A stretch of DNA of 54,346 nt from Isosphaeraceae bacterium (GTDB lineage: Bacteria > Planctomycetota > Planctomycetia > Isosphaerales > Isosphaeraceae), in contig JANXSY010000152.1 in the NCBI GenBank assembly GCA_025356435.1, positions 1-54,346 of the forward strand. The letters run 5' to 3'. Below are positions 17,396-25,859 of the stretch, in pieces. The notes below the pieces were generated by a model, which worked only from the letters and a program-made list of their open reading frames with translations, was not told the origin of the DNA and ran no database searches. Each line of letters opens with the position of its first letter. Position 1 is the stretch's first letter. The translations under genes and the position numbers were made by a program.

Positions 17396-18612
17396 CCCCG
17401 AATCAGCGCACGCTTCTCTACATCTATGCGGGCCTGGTCGCGATCTGGCCGTTGCGTTACCTCGTGGTCCGGATCATCGAGCCGCTGTACGACTACCTCC
17501 GCCCCGACTCTCCCCGGTTCGTCTCGAACGACCCGCCGCTCGTCTCGGCGATCATCCCGGCCAAGGACGAAGAGAGCACCCTCGCCGACTGCCTTCGCAC
17601 CGTCTGCTCGCAGTCCTATCCACGGCTCGAAATCCTCGTCGTCGACGACCGGAGCACCGACGGTACGGGGGCGATCGCCCGCTCCTTCGCCGAGACTGAC
17701 TCGCGCATCCGAGTCATCACGATCGCCGAGCTTCCCGAGGGCTGGACCGGCAAGACCCACGGCCTGCAACTCGCGGCCGGTCAGGCGAATGGCGACTGGT
17801 TCTGGTTCATCGACTCCGACACCCGCCACGAGCCTGACAGCCTCTCGATCGTGATGGAGTACGCCCGGAGTGAGGGTGCCGACATGGCCAGCCTCATCCC
17901 CGAGATGCGCTGCGACACCTTCTGGGAGCGGGTCGTGCAGCCTCTCGCCGCCGTCGTGCTCATGCAGTCGTTCCCGCTGTTCCTTGTCAATAATGACAAG
18001 ACCAAGCTCGCCTTCGCCAATGGTCAATACATCTTGATCGAAAGGACCGCTTACGAGGCGGTGGGTGGGCACACCTCGGTCAAGGACAAGTTCGTCGAAG
18101 ATATCTACCTCGCCCGCCGGATCAAGTCGAGCGGCCGGTCGATCCGCGTGGCGATCGCGCAAGGGATCGGCACGACGCGGATGTATACGTCGCTGCCGAC
18201 GCTGATCCGGGGCTGGAGCCGGATCTTCTACGACGCGACGATGCGCAACCCCTGGCGGCTCGCCCTCAAAGCGGTCGACCCGCTGATTTTCAGTCAGCCC
18301 GCCCACATCGCCCTCATCGCGGCTGTGGTCATGCTTTTGGCGGGGGCAGGTGGTGCGTTCGCCTGGTGGTTGCTGGGGATCAGCATCGTGCATCACGTCC
18401 TGAACGCCGTGGTCCTCCAGCGGATCTACCGGTTCTCGTTCCCCGGCGGCCGGGGGGCAGCCTGGTATCCGCTCGCGGGCCTGGTCATGGACTACATCCT
18501 CTTCCGCTCGATCCGGTCGTGCCTGACGGGCCGGGTTACATGGAGGGGGACTTCCTATACGAAGACGGTGCCGGTGGCGACCGTGGCCGCACCGGTCTCG
18601 AAGGCGGGATAG
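17392..18612 (+). CDS. Family 2 glycosyltransferase, membrane type (CrtQ/HpnB-like)
   Basis: A 406-residue GT-A-fold transferase with one N-terminal helix (~8-28) and two or three C-terminal helices (~305-350, ~360-385). The catalytic region shows SAIIPAKDEE, the nucleotide-sugar motif VVDDRSTDGT (D85-D86), the metal motif D141-S-D143, and the acceptor-side VEDIYLARR and IRGWSR. This architecture fits the glycosyltransferases of C30 carotenoid pathways (4,4'-diaponeurosporenoate glycosyltransferase, CrtQ) and hopanoid-associated HpnB. An aldehyde dehydrogenase directly follows, as expected if a carotenoid aldehyde is oxidised to an acid and then glycosylated. The pathway assignment is inference; GT2 membership is firm. 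Confidence 0.88.
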   Translation: MTPNQRTLLYIYAGLVAIWPLRYLVVRIIEPLYDYLRPDSPRFVSNDPPLVSAIIPAKDEESTLADCLRTVCSQSYPRLEILVVDDRSTDGTGAIARSFAETDSRIRVITIAELPEGWTGKTHGLQLAAGQANGDWFWFIDSDTRHEPDSLSIVMEYARSEGADMASLIPEMRCDTFWERVVQPLAAVVLMQSFPLFLVNNDKTKLAFANGQYILIERTAYEAVGGHTSVKDKFVEDIYLARRIKSSGRSIRVAIAQGIGTTRMYTSLPTLIRGWSRIFYDATMRNPWRLALKAVDPLIFSQPAHIALIAAVVMLLAGAGGAFAWWLLGISIVHHVLNAVVLQRIYRFSFPGGRGAAWYPLAGLVMDYILFRSIRSCLTGRVTWRGTSYTKTVPVATVAAPVSKAG

Positions 18613-18614
18613 AG

Positions 18615-20108
18615 ATGGCGTCTGCAACCCTGAATATGGCCCTGACCTCGCACAACCCCGCCACCGGCCTGCCGCTCGGGGCCGTACCGACGACCCCCTC
18701 GGAGTCGGTCGCCGCGATCGTCGACCGGTCTCGCGTGGCGCAGGCTGAATGGGCTCGAACCTCTTATCGCGAGCGATCGGCCGCCCTCGACCGCTGGCGG
18801 ATCGCGATCGGTCGCGACGCCGACGGATGGGCGGGGGCGATCCGCGACGAGGTGGGCAAGCCGTTTGGCGAGGCACTGGCTGAGGTCGTCTCGTCGCTCG
18901 ACGCGATCCGCTGGACGGCCCGGCACGGCCGCTCGGCACTGGCGGGACGGAGCCTGCGACCCGGCCATCAGCGATTGATCCTGGTCGGAACGTCGCGGCT
19001 CGAATGGCGGCCGGTCGGCGTGGTCGGGATGATCGGCACCTGGAACTATCCGCTACTCCTCAACGCCCCGACGATCGCCCAAGCGTTGTTCGCGGGCAAC
19101 GGCCTGGTCTGGAAGCCGTCGGAACTGGCCCCTCTGCTCGGCCAGAAGATCCACGACAGCCTGGTAGACGCCGGCCTTCCCGACGGCCTGGTCGCGACCG
19201 TGCAAGGGGGCGGTGACGTGGGCGAGGCGCTCGTGGCGGCTGGGATCGACAAGGGGCACTTCACAGGCGGGATCGCCGTCGGACGCCGCGTCCTTGGGGC
19301 GCTCGGCCTCCGGGGCATCCCGGCAATCGCCGAACTCGCGGGGTTCGACGCCGCCGTTGTCCTGCCCGACGCTCCGCCCGAGCCGACGGCGAATGCCCTG
19401 GCCTGGGCCTCATTCGTCGGCGCGGGGCAGACCTGCGTCGCGGTCAAGCGGGTGTTCGTCGTCGGCGACGCCGCACCGTTGGCCGAGGCACTCGCGAGGA
19501 GGGCCAGGGCGCTTCGGGTCGGCGACCCATCCTCCGGCGAGATCGACCTTGGCCCACTGATCTCGGAGACGTCCAGGTCGCGGTTCGACGCCTCGATCCG
19601 GGCGGCCGAGGCAGCGGGGGCGCGGTTGATCACCGGCGGGCGGGCGATCGATGGTCCGGGCTGGTTCTACGCCCCAACGGTCTTGCTCGCCGACGACCCC
19701 GTGCCCGAGGCGAAGCTGGCGGGCTGCTTCGGCCCTGTGGTGATCGTCCGGGGCGTCGCGACGGCCGATGCCGCCATCGACGCCGCGAATGCCGGGGCGT
19801 ATGGGCTCTCGGCAAGTGTCTGGGGTCGCGACCTCCGCGAAGCGCGCCGTCTCGCCGGTCGGTTGGAAGCTGGGATGGTCTCGATCAACGACGCCGTGAC
19901 CCCCTCTGCCCACGCGTCATCCCCGTTCGGCGGGATGAAGGCCAGCGGCCACGGCCGGACCCGGGGTGTCCTCGGCCTCCGCGAGTTCGCCCAGCCCCAG
20001 ACCCTGCAATCGCGATCGTCGGGCGGATATCGGCCGCAGTTGTTCCCCTATTCGGGGCGACTGGTGGGGTTGATGAGGGGCTATATCACGCTCTTTCATC
20101 GGCGATAG
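18615..20108 (+). CDS. Aldehyde dehydrogenase family protein
   Basis: A 497-residue NAD(P)-dependent aldehyde dehydrogenase. The cofactor-site segment GMIGTWNYPLLLNAPTIAQAL is at ~139-159, WKPSELAPL follows, the general-base Glu is E240 (AIAELAG, where LELGG is usual) and the catalytic Cys is C274 (GAGQTCVAVKRVFV). The C-terminus has SPFGGMKASGHGRTRGVLGLREFAQP. The start lies two bases after the glycosyltransferase stop, so both are cotranslated. In C30 carotenoid clusters such an enzyme oxidises the terminal aldehyde to a carboxylate; that role here is inferred from the neighbour. Other fatty or aromatic aldehydes are possible. Confidence 0.9.
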   Translation: MASATLNMALTSHNPATGLPLGAVPTTPSESVAAIVDRSRVAQAEWARTSYRERSAALDRWRIAIGRDADGWAGAIRDEVGKPFGEALAEVVSSLDAIRWTARHGRSALAGRSLRPGHQRLILVGTSRLEWRPVGVVGMIGTWNYPLLLNAPTIAQALFAGNGLVWKPSELAPLLGQKIHDSLVDAGLPDGLVATVQGGGDVGEALVAAGIDKGHFTGGIAVGRRVLGALGLRGIPAIAELAGFDAAVVLPDAPPEPTANALAWASFVGAGQTCVAVKRVFVVGDAAPLAEALARRARALRVGDPSSGEIDLGPLISETSRSRFDASIRAAEAAGARLITGGRAIDGPGWFYAPTVLLADDPVPEAKLAGCFGPVVIVRGVATADAAIDAANAGAYGLSASVWGRDLREARRLAGRLEAGMVSINDAVTPSAHASSPFGGMKASGHGRTRGVLGLREFAQPQTLQSRSSGGYRPQLFPYSGRLVGLMRGYITLFHRR

Positions 20109-20214
20109 ACATTCTCTCTCATCCGACTCTGGCCGCCATGATGGACCGAAGTGGCCGCGATGAGTAAACTAGCCCTTCATCGCCGCCTCACGGGGTTCGC
20201 GGTGGTCCGAGATT

Positions 20215-20296
20215 GCGAGAGTGGCGGAACTGGCAGACGCGCAGGATTTAGGTTCCTGTGCCGCAAGGCGTGGGGGTTCAACTCCCCCCTCTCGCA
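20215..20296 (+). tRNA. tRNA-Leu (anticodon UAG)
   Basis: An 82-base class II tRNA. The acceptor stem GCGAGAG (20215-20221) pairs with CTCTCGC (20289-20295), discriminator A at 20296. The anticodon stem CAGGA/TCCTG encloses the loop TTTAGGT with anticodon TAG at 20249-20251. A long variable arm (GCC-GCAA-GGC) and a T arm GGGGG-TTCAACT-CCCCC follow. CCA is not encoded. It reads CUN leucine codons, chiefly CUA. Confidence 0.96.
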
Positions 20297-20314
20297 TTTT
20301 CTAGAGCTTTGAGG

Positions 20315-22879
20315 TCACTTCCACCGGACCGGTCGGAACCGAAGCTGCTTGAGGGTGCCGATACGCTCCGGCGAGCCGATGAAGGTCCGGTCGGGGAAGC
20401 GGTAGAAGGCGCGGATTCCGGCCAGGGTTTGCTCCCCCATGTTGGAATTGAACGACATGCCGGCCAGATATTGGAGCCGGAGGTTGCGATCGGTGTTGAT
20501 CTGGGCACCTCGGGACCACTCCTGAAGCTGCGGTGCCTGCCCGGCGTAGGTGGCGAGCAGGTCGATCCCCTCCTCGACCACCCAGTCGAGCCCCTTCCCG
20601 AAGCCCACGTCGTGGAGTGACTGTTTCACACGCTCGTGGTCCAGACGGTCGAGCCGCCGTTGCAGGACGTCGACGTCGATGACCGTCGGATCGACCTGGC
20701 CAAACAGGATAGCGTCGTAGCCGAAGCCCTCACGATCGTTGCTCCAGAGGATGCCGTTGGGGAAGACCTGGAAGAAGGTGGCGATCACGCTCTTGGTCGT
20801 CTCCAGGTTGCTCTCGTAGAGGGGAATCCAGAGGCTCACGATTCCGCCTGGATTCAGGTGGTCGCGGCACATCTGGTAGTACTCCACCGTATTCAGCGCG
20901 GCACATCCCTTGACCCACGGGTCGATCGGGTCGGAGGTGATGATGTCGAATTTCTCTCGGGTCGTGCGGAGGAAATGTCGGCCGTCGTCGTAGACCACCT
21001 CGACCTGCTTGCCATTGACCGTGTGGGGGTTCTCGCGGTCGATACCGTCGACGACATGGTAATTCTCCTTACCGAACATCGGTGTCACCCTGGTCGGCAC
21101 CAGGGGCTCGATGTCGCAGATAACGATCCGCTTGACGTCGGGATGCACGACGAAGCTGCCGGCCGTGACGCCCGCGCCGCAGGCGACGACCAGCACTGAT
21201 TCGGGCTTCTTGTGCACCAGCGCCGGGATGTGCCCCAGCATCCTCTGCAGTCGCATATCGGCGGGCTGGGTCGACGCCTGGACCTTGCCCGCGCCGTGGA
21301 AGCTCCGCACGCCGTCCCGCGTCTTGGTGACGGCGACCGAGACGTTCGCCCCCTCGCCGACATACGTGCAGAAGACGTCCGGATCGCCCGGCCCACGGGG
21401 GACGTCTGCGTCGTTAAAGATTCCGGGGGCCGACTGCGGGAGCAAGCTCACGGTCTCCCGGCCATACGCCACGAGCGCCCAGGGCACCGGCGTTACGCCC
21501 CAGGCGAGCCAACCGGCCACCCCGAGGGCGGTCGCCATCGCTACGGCCCCGCCCAGTCGCACCCTCCCGAGTGCGGGTCGGAGCAGAGGCGTCAAGACCA
21601 CCAGCGCGGCGGTCGCGGCGAGGCCAATCAGGACCCGCTCGGAGTTGACCGTGCCGATCGCGGGGACCAGCAGCAGGCTGAACACCAGGGCACCGGCGAT
21701 GGCACCGATCGTGTTAGCCGCATAGACCCCCCCGACGAGCCGCCCTGGGTCTTGGCCGCGCGAGGCGACCGCCGCCAAGGCCAGCGGAAAGCTCGCTCCC
21801 CACAGGCAAGCCGGCGGCAAGATGGCCCAGAGGCATCGCACCAGATCGAGCTGAAAGGTATACCAGGGGCTCGGCGAGATCCCCGGGACGATCGGCCAAT
21901 AGGGCAGTGACCCCGAGATCATGACCGCGGTCCACGCGATCGCCGCCGTCAGGAGCCACTGGCAGGCACCCAGCGCTAGTCGAGCCGACGCGGCGCGCCT
22001 CGCCAGGATCGCCCCGAGGCTGCTGCCGATCCCCAGGCCGATCAGGAAGACCGCCAGGATTAACGAAAAGGTGTAGACGGTGCCCCCGAGCAGCAACGAG
22101 AGCAGCCGGGTCCAGACCACCTCCGCCCCCAACGCCGCCATCCCTGAGACGGCGATCGCCAGATACACGGCCCAGGCACCGGGCACGCGGGCCGCGCGCT
22201 TCATCGCGGGATCGGCGGCCGCCTCATACCGGGCCGGGCCGGCCGCCAGAATCAGGGCGATCGCGGCCACGGCCAGATTGAACGCGATTGCGACGTAGGT
22301 GGCGGTGGCCATGTCGTGGACGCGGAGCAGGTAGAAACCGGCCAGCAGGCAACCAAAGACGGCCCCGGCGATGTTGCCGCTGTAGAAGACGCCCAGCCAC
22401 GATACGCCCCCGGGGCTGCTCTTGACCCAACGCGCGATCGCCGGCAGTGTCGCGCCCATCAGCATTGTAGGCGGCAACAAGCAGGCCCCGGCCACCACCC
22501 CACGCACCAGGATGCCATACGTGCCGAACGCGGCATAACGCACGTAGATCCGTTCGACATGCGGCATCCCGAACAACACCGCGAGCCCGATAGCGGCGAT
22601 GCCCAGTTCGAGCAGCGCGTAGACACGGAGCGGGTGCCACCGGACCGAGACGAGACGAGGCAACAGCAGACTGCCCAGGCACATGCCGCCCATGAACGTC
22701 CCCAGCAGCACGCCGAGGGAGACGGCGGTCGAGCCGATCACCAATTGCAGAAGCTGGAGCCAGACGACCTCGTAGATCAGGGCCGCGCAGCCACTGCCAA
22801 CGAACATCACGAGTAAGACGGGCAGCAACCGTCGATGGCGGGCCCGGCCGCTCGGCGAGGTCGGGTGGCGTTCGATCAT
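20315..22879 (-). CDS. Fused MFS-like transporter / spermidine-synthase-like methyltransferase-fold protein
   Basis: An 854-residue inner-membrane protein. The N-terminal ~480 residues form about 12 to 14 helices with the SGCAALIYEVVWLQLLQLVIGS motif of the fused-MFS/spermidine synthase family. The C-terminal domain is a Rossmann fold like spermidine synthase: VLVVACGAGVTAGSFV (nucleotide loop), IVICDIEPLV, VVYDDGRHFLRTT and FDIITSDPIDPWVKG..YYQMCRDHLNPGGIVSLW. The usual aminopropyltransferase motif GGGDG reads ACGAG here, so polyamine synthesis is doubtful. A transporter-linked methyltransferase or aminopropyltransferase-like role is possible. It ends 18 bases from the convergent tRNA-Leu gene. 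Confidence 0.85.
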   Translation of the reverse strand: MIERHPTSPSGRARHRRLLPVLLVMFVGSGCAALIYEVVWLQLLQLVIGSTAVSLGVLLGTFMGGMCLGSLLLPRLVSVRWHPLRVYALLELGIAAIGLAVLFGMPHVERIYVRYAAFGTYGILVRGVVAGACLLPPTMLMGATLPAIARWVKSSPGGVSWLGVFYSGNIAGAVFGCLLAGFYLLRVHDMATATYVAIAFNLAVAAIALILAAGPARYEAAADPAMKRAARVPGAWAVYLAIAVSGMAALGAEVVWTRLLSLLLGGTVYTFSLILAVFLIGLGIGSSLGAILARRAASARLALGACQWLLTAAIAWTAVMISGSLPYWPIVPGISPSPWYTFQLDLVRCLWAILPPACLWGASFPLALAAVASRGQDPGRLVGGVYAANTIGAIAGALVFSLLLVPAIGTVNSERVLIGLAATAALVVLTPLLRPALGRVRLGGAVAMATALGVAGWLAWGVTPVPWALVAYGRETVSLLPQSAPGIFNDADVPRGPGDPDVFCTYVGEGANVSVAVTKTRDGVRSFHGAGKVQASTQPADMRLQRMLGHIPALVHKKPESVLVVACGAGVTAGSFVVHPDVKRIVICDIEPLVPTRVTPMFGKENYHVVDGIDRENPHTVNGKQVEVVYDDGRHFLRTTREKFDIITSDPIDPWVKGCAALNTVEYYQMCRDHLNPGGIVSLWIPLYESNLETTKSVIATFFQVFPNGILWSNDREGFGYDAILFGQVDPTVIDVDVLQRRLDRLDHERVKQSLHDVGFGKGLDWVVEEGIDLLATYAGQAPQLQEWSRGAQINTDRNLRLQYLAGMSFNSNMGEQTLAGIRAFYRFPDRTFIGSPERIGTLKQLRFRPVRWK

Positions 22880-22915
22880 CGCGGCTATCTCCCGGAACGA
22901 GAGGCGAAACGGCGA

Positions 22916-23392
22916 CTAGACGTGAGGATTCAACGCGATCCGCTCGCACGAGCCGACCATCGCGGCAAGGCTCTCGGGGTCGCCGAGCCTGTGCTCGTGG
23001 CCCACGACGATCAGACCCGACTCGGGCAGGCCGCTGACCTTCGCCAGTTCCCGAGTCTCCGAGAAGGGGATCACCTCGTCGGTCTCGGAATGCAGGATGA
23101 CCGTCCCAGGCTTGACGGATCGGGCCGTGCCCCAACGCTTCCAGGCCGGGCAGAGCAGAACCATCGGCGTCGAGCCGGACGCCAGATTCATCGCCACAGC
23201 CCCGCCCCGGGACGAGCCTACGATCACGTCGGGGTGGTGTCGGTCATACTCGTCCTGGGCGGCGCGGACGGCCTCGGCGAAGTCATCATCATCGAGCGCG
23301 GGGTTGATGACCTCATGGCCCCGCTCGATCAGATAACTCGGTTTGAGACCGCCCGGGACCGAATTCCAGCCGTGGAGGAAAAGGATCTTCAT
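22916..23392 (-). CDS. Small alpha/beta hydrolase
   Basis: A 158-residue hydrolase. KILFLHGWNS at the N-terminus carries the oxyanion HG motif, the nucleophile elbow is VGSSRGG with S61, the acid is D105 (HSETDEVIPF) and the base H134 (GHEHRL). The short size and lack of a lid resemble YqiA/RBBP9-like minimal serine hydrolases or esterases. A GGAG ribosome site precedes the ATG. It lies 36 bases upstream of the MFS/spermidine-synthase-like gene on the same strand, so they may be cotranscribed. Substrate unknown. Confidence 0.85.
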   Translation of the reverse strand: MKILFLHGWNSVPGGLKPSYLIERGHEVINPALDDDDFAEAVRAAQDEYDRHHPDVIVGSSRGGAVAMNLASGSTPMVLLCPAWKRWGTARSVKPGTVILHSETDEVIPFSETRELAKVSGLPESGLIVVGHEHRLGDPESLAAMVGSCERIALNPHV

Positions 23393-23482
23393 CGAATCTC
23401 CGGTCCTGACCCGCGTTGTGAGGCCGCACCGTCTGTGAGCCGGGGAAGGATGGACGAGAATCGTTTGTGCGGTCTTATCTGT

Positions 23483-24304
23483 TCACTTCTTTTCCCGCGT
23501 GAAGGTCCAGAGATGAGCCCCATCGACCCCGTCACCAGCCTTGAACTCGGTGGCTCGCGCGTTGCCGGGTCCGCCGACGCTGATCGTCAGCGAGTCTCCC
23601 TCGACTTTGTAGAGGCCGAGGTTGTCACCAACTTCGTCGCCGTTGCTCCCCTTGAACTTCACGAAGTCGATCGACTTCGGCGAGGCGGACTCGCTGATCG
23701 TGAACTCGCCTTTGAACTCCATCTCGTCGCCGTTCTCGCCGGTGAGCTTGGCCTCGACCTTCGACTCCTTGAAGGTGATGACGATGACCCGGTCCTTGTT
23801 CGGTCCGACGACCGCCTTCCATTTTCCTTGGAAGACCGTGAGGTCGCCCTTGGGCTCTGGCTTGGCTTCTGCCTTCTTGCGGGTGAAGACGACGATGTTC
23901 GGCGGGCCGCCCTCGCCGGCCTTGAACTCGGTCGGTCGGTCTTTACCGGGGCCTCCTGAGCAGACCGTGAAGGAGTCGCCTTCGAGCTTGTAGAGGCCGA
24001 GGTTATCCTTTATCTCGTCCCCTTGGGGCGAGGTAAATTTGACCCAGTCGATCGTCTTCGGGCTAGCCTTGTCATTGAGCACAACCTCGCCGATGATCGC
24101 AAAGTCATTGCCGTCGGCGGTGCCCTTGACGGCGACCTTTTGTTTGGTCACCTCCATCGTAATCGCAATGTTCTTCTCGGGGCCGACGGTTGCGGTCCAC
24201 GCCCCCTGGAGTTTGGCGAGGTCGCCCGAGAGGGCCTTGTCGTCGGCCGGGGTGGCCCCGATCAGCGAGGTGGCCAGTGCGAGGGTTGTGAGCAGAGTCA
24301 TCAT
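23483..24304 (-). CDS. Secreted protein with two TIGR03067 domains
   Basis: A 273-residue exported protein with a signal peptide (MMTLLTTLALATSLIGA). Two tandem copies of the planctomycete TIGR03067 domain follow: the first from LQGAWTATVGP to GPPNIVVFTRKK, the second from FQGKWKAVVGP to AHLWTFTREKK. Both share ASPK(T/S)IDwVKF, GDE..DNLGLYK(L/V)EGDS and GGPG..R.TEFKAG. A Lys/Pro linker (AEAKPEPKGD) separates them. The start at 24304 has GGAG five bases upstream; a second ATG follows directly. The fold is probably a small lipocalin-like barrel. Function unknown; the sulfatase gene upstream on the same strand is 27 bases away, suggesting one transcript. Confidence 0.88.
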   Translation of the reverse strand: MMTLLTTLALATSLIGATPADDKALSGDLAKLQGAWTATVGPEKNIAITMEVTKQKVAVKGTADGNDFAIIGEVVLNDKASPKTIDWVKFTSPQGDEIKDNLGLYKLEGDSFTVCSGGPGKDRPTEFKAGEGGPPNIVVFTRKKAEAKPEPKGDLTVFQGKWKAVVGPNKDRVIVITFKESKVEAKLTGENGDEMEFKGEFTISESASPKSIDFVKFKGSNGDEVGDNLGLYKVEGDSLTISVGGPGNARATEFKAGDGVDGAHLWTFTREKK

Positions 24305-24331
24305 TCGTTCTCCGGTCAAAAGTGAGAGTGT

Positions 24332-25663
24332 CTACTTGGCGACTGGCCGTTCTGTCGCTAGCCACGCCTTGAGTTCGCGGTCGAGTGTCTTGGCCTTTTC
24401 GGGGAACTGGGCCGCCAGGTTGCGACGCTCGGCGGGGTCGCGCTCGACGTCGAAAAGCTCGGGCTGGCCTGCGTTGGTGATCACGAGCTTGAGGTCGCCC
24501 CGCATCGCGGCGAGCTGGTTCGCGCCCTCGCTCCGCCACTCCCAGAACAGGCTCCGCTCGGCGGTCTTCGCGGCCCCCGTCCAGATCGGCATCAAGTTGC
24601 GGCCATCGACGTTCCAGGACGAATCGGGGGTGGTCCCGGCGGCGTCAAGGAGGGTCGGGAGGATGTCGGTCATGTGGACGAGGTCGCGCGAAATCCGCCC
24701 GGCGGGGATATGTCCGGTCCAGCGGACGACTCCCGGGACGCGGATGCCGCCCTCCCATAGGGTGCGTTTCTGGCCGCGAAACGGGCGGTTCGAGTCGTGG
24801 AAATTGCTCACGCCCTGATTGCCTGACTCGAATGTCGCGCCGTGGTCGCTCGTAAAGATCACGATCGTGTCGTCGGCGAGGCCGAGCCGTCCGAGGGCTT
24901 CGAGCACACGGCCGACGTTACGATCGAGTCGCGTGACCATCGCGGCATAGGTGGCGTTCAGCGGCTTCGCGGGGTCAACCTCGGAGAACTTACCCCGGTG
25001 AAGCGTGACCTCGTCGTCGGGGGCCTCAATGTGAAAATGGGTGGCGATGTAAGGCAGATACAGGAAGAACGGTGCGTCCTTCTTGCGACCGAGGAAGTCG
25101 ATCGCACGGTCCGTGAATAGGTCATTGGCATAGCCGGTAATGGGCTTTAGATCGCGACCCTGCCAGAGTTCTTTGGGGAACTGCTCCCAGGCGTGCCGGG
25201 CGTCGGTGAAGCCGAAGAACTCGTCGAAGCCTTGATCCATCGGGTGGACGTAGGTCTTCGCGGGCGGGCGCGGTGCGCCGTGGTGCCATTTGCCGAAGAG
25301 GGCCGTGGCGTAACCGCGGGCCTTCAGCGCCTCGGCGATCGTGACCTCAGCGGCGGGCAGGTCGTCGTTGTTCCGGCTGACTCCGTCGTGGATCGTATAT
25401 TTCCCGGTCATCAATGCCGCGCGGCTCGGGGCACAGACGACGGCGGCGGTGTACCACCGCGTGAACGTTGTGCCCGAGGCGGCCAGGCGGTCGAGGTTCG
25501 GCGTAGCCCATTCCTTGCGGCCGTTAAACCCGACGTCGCCCCAGCCGAGATCATCGGCCAGAATCAAGACGACGTTGGGCGGGCGTCCTTCACGGGCGAG
25601 AGCGGCCCCAGGCGGGGCGAGGCTTGCTGCGAGGATGAGCAGAGGAAGGCTCAGACGAGACAT
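24332..25663 (-). CDS. Sulfatase (arylsulfatase family), exported
   Basis: A 443-residue enzyme with a signal peptide (~1-23). The metal site starts at PNVVLILADDLGWGDVG, the active-site motif is C77-A-P-S-R (CAPSRAALMTGKY) in which the Cys is converted to formylglycine, and further metal and catalytic residues lie in FGKWHHG, PYIATHFHIEAP and VIFTSDHGAT. It hydrolyses sulfate esters outside the cytoplasm, probably from sulfated polysaccharides or glycans; the exact substrate is not readable. The start at 25663 is preferred because it leaves a standard signal peptide; an extension to 25708 would add 15 residues. The TIGR03067 gene follows by 27 bases. Confidence 0.94.
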   Translation of the reverse strand: MSRLSLPLLILAASLAPPGAALAREGRPPNVVLILADDLGWGDVGFNGRKEWATPNLDRLAASGTTFTRWYTAAVVCAPSRAALMTGKYTIHDGVSRNNDDLPAAEVTIAEALKARGYATALFGKWHHGAPRPPAKTYVHPMDQGFDEFFGFTDARHAWEQFPKELWQGRDLKPITGYANDLFTDRAIDFLGRKKDAPFFLYLPYIATHFHIEAPDDEVTLHRGKFSEVDPAKPLNATYAAMVTRLDRNVGRVLEALGRLGLADDTIVIFTSDHGATFESGNQGVSNFHDSNRPFRGQKRTLWEGGIRVPGVVRWTGHIPAGRISRDLVHMTDILPTLLDAAGTTPDSSWNVDGRNLMPIWTGAAKTAERSLFWEWRSEGANQLAAMRGDLKLVITNAGQPELFDVERDPAERRNLAAQFPEKAKTLDRELKAWLATERPVAK

Positions 25664-25859
25664 CAAGCGTTGTCCGGGTTTAGGGGCGTCGGGTCGGCCG
25701 AGCGGCACCCAATAGGATGGCAGGCAGGTAGGCCGATCGCCAGGGGCTTCCCACCGAGACGCGAGGGTCGGGCCTTGCGGGCGTGCGAGCCGGGGCTATA
25801 TTGGCCGTTTCCCCTGCCGCTTCCGGCAATCGGGCACGAACGACGTTGGAGACGACGCG

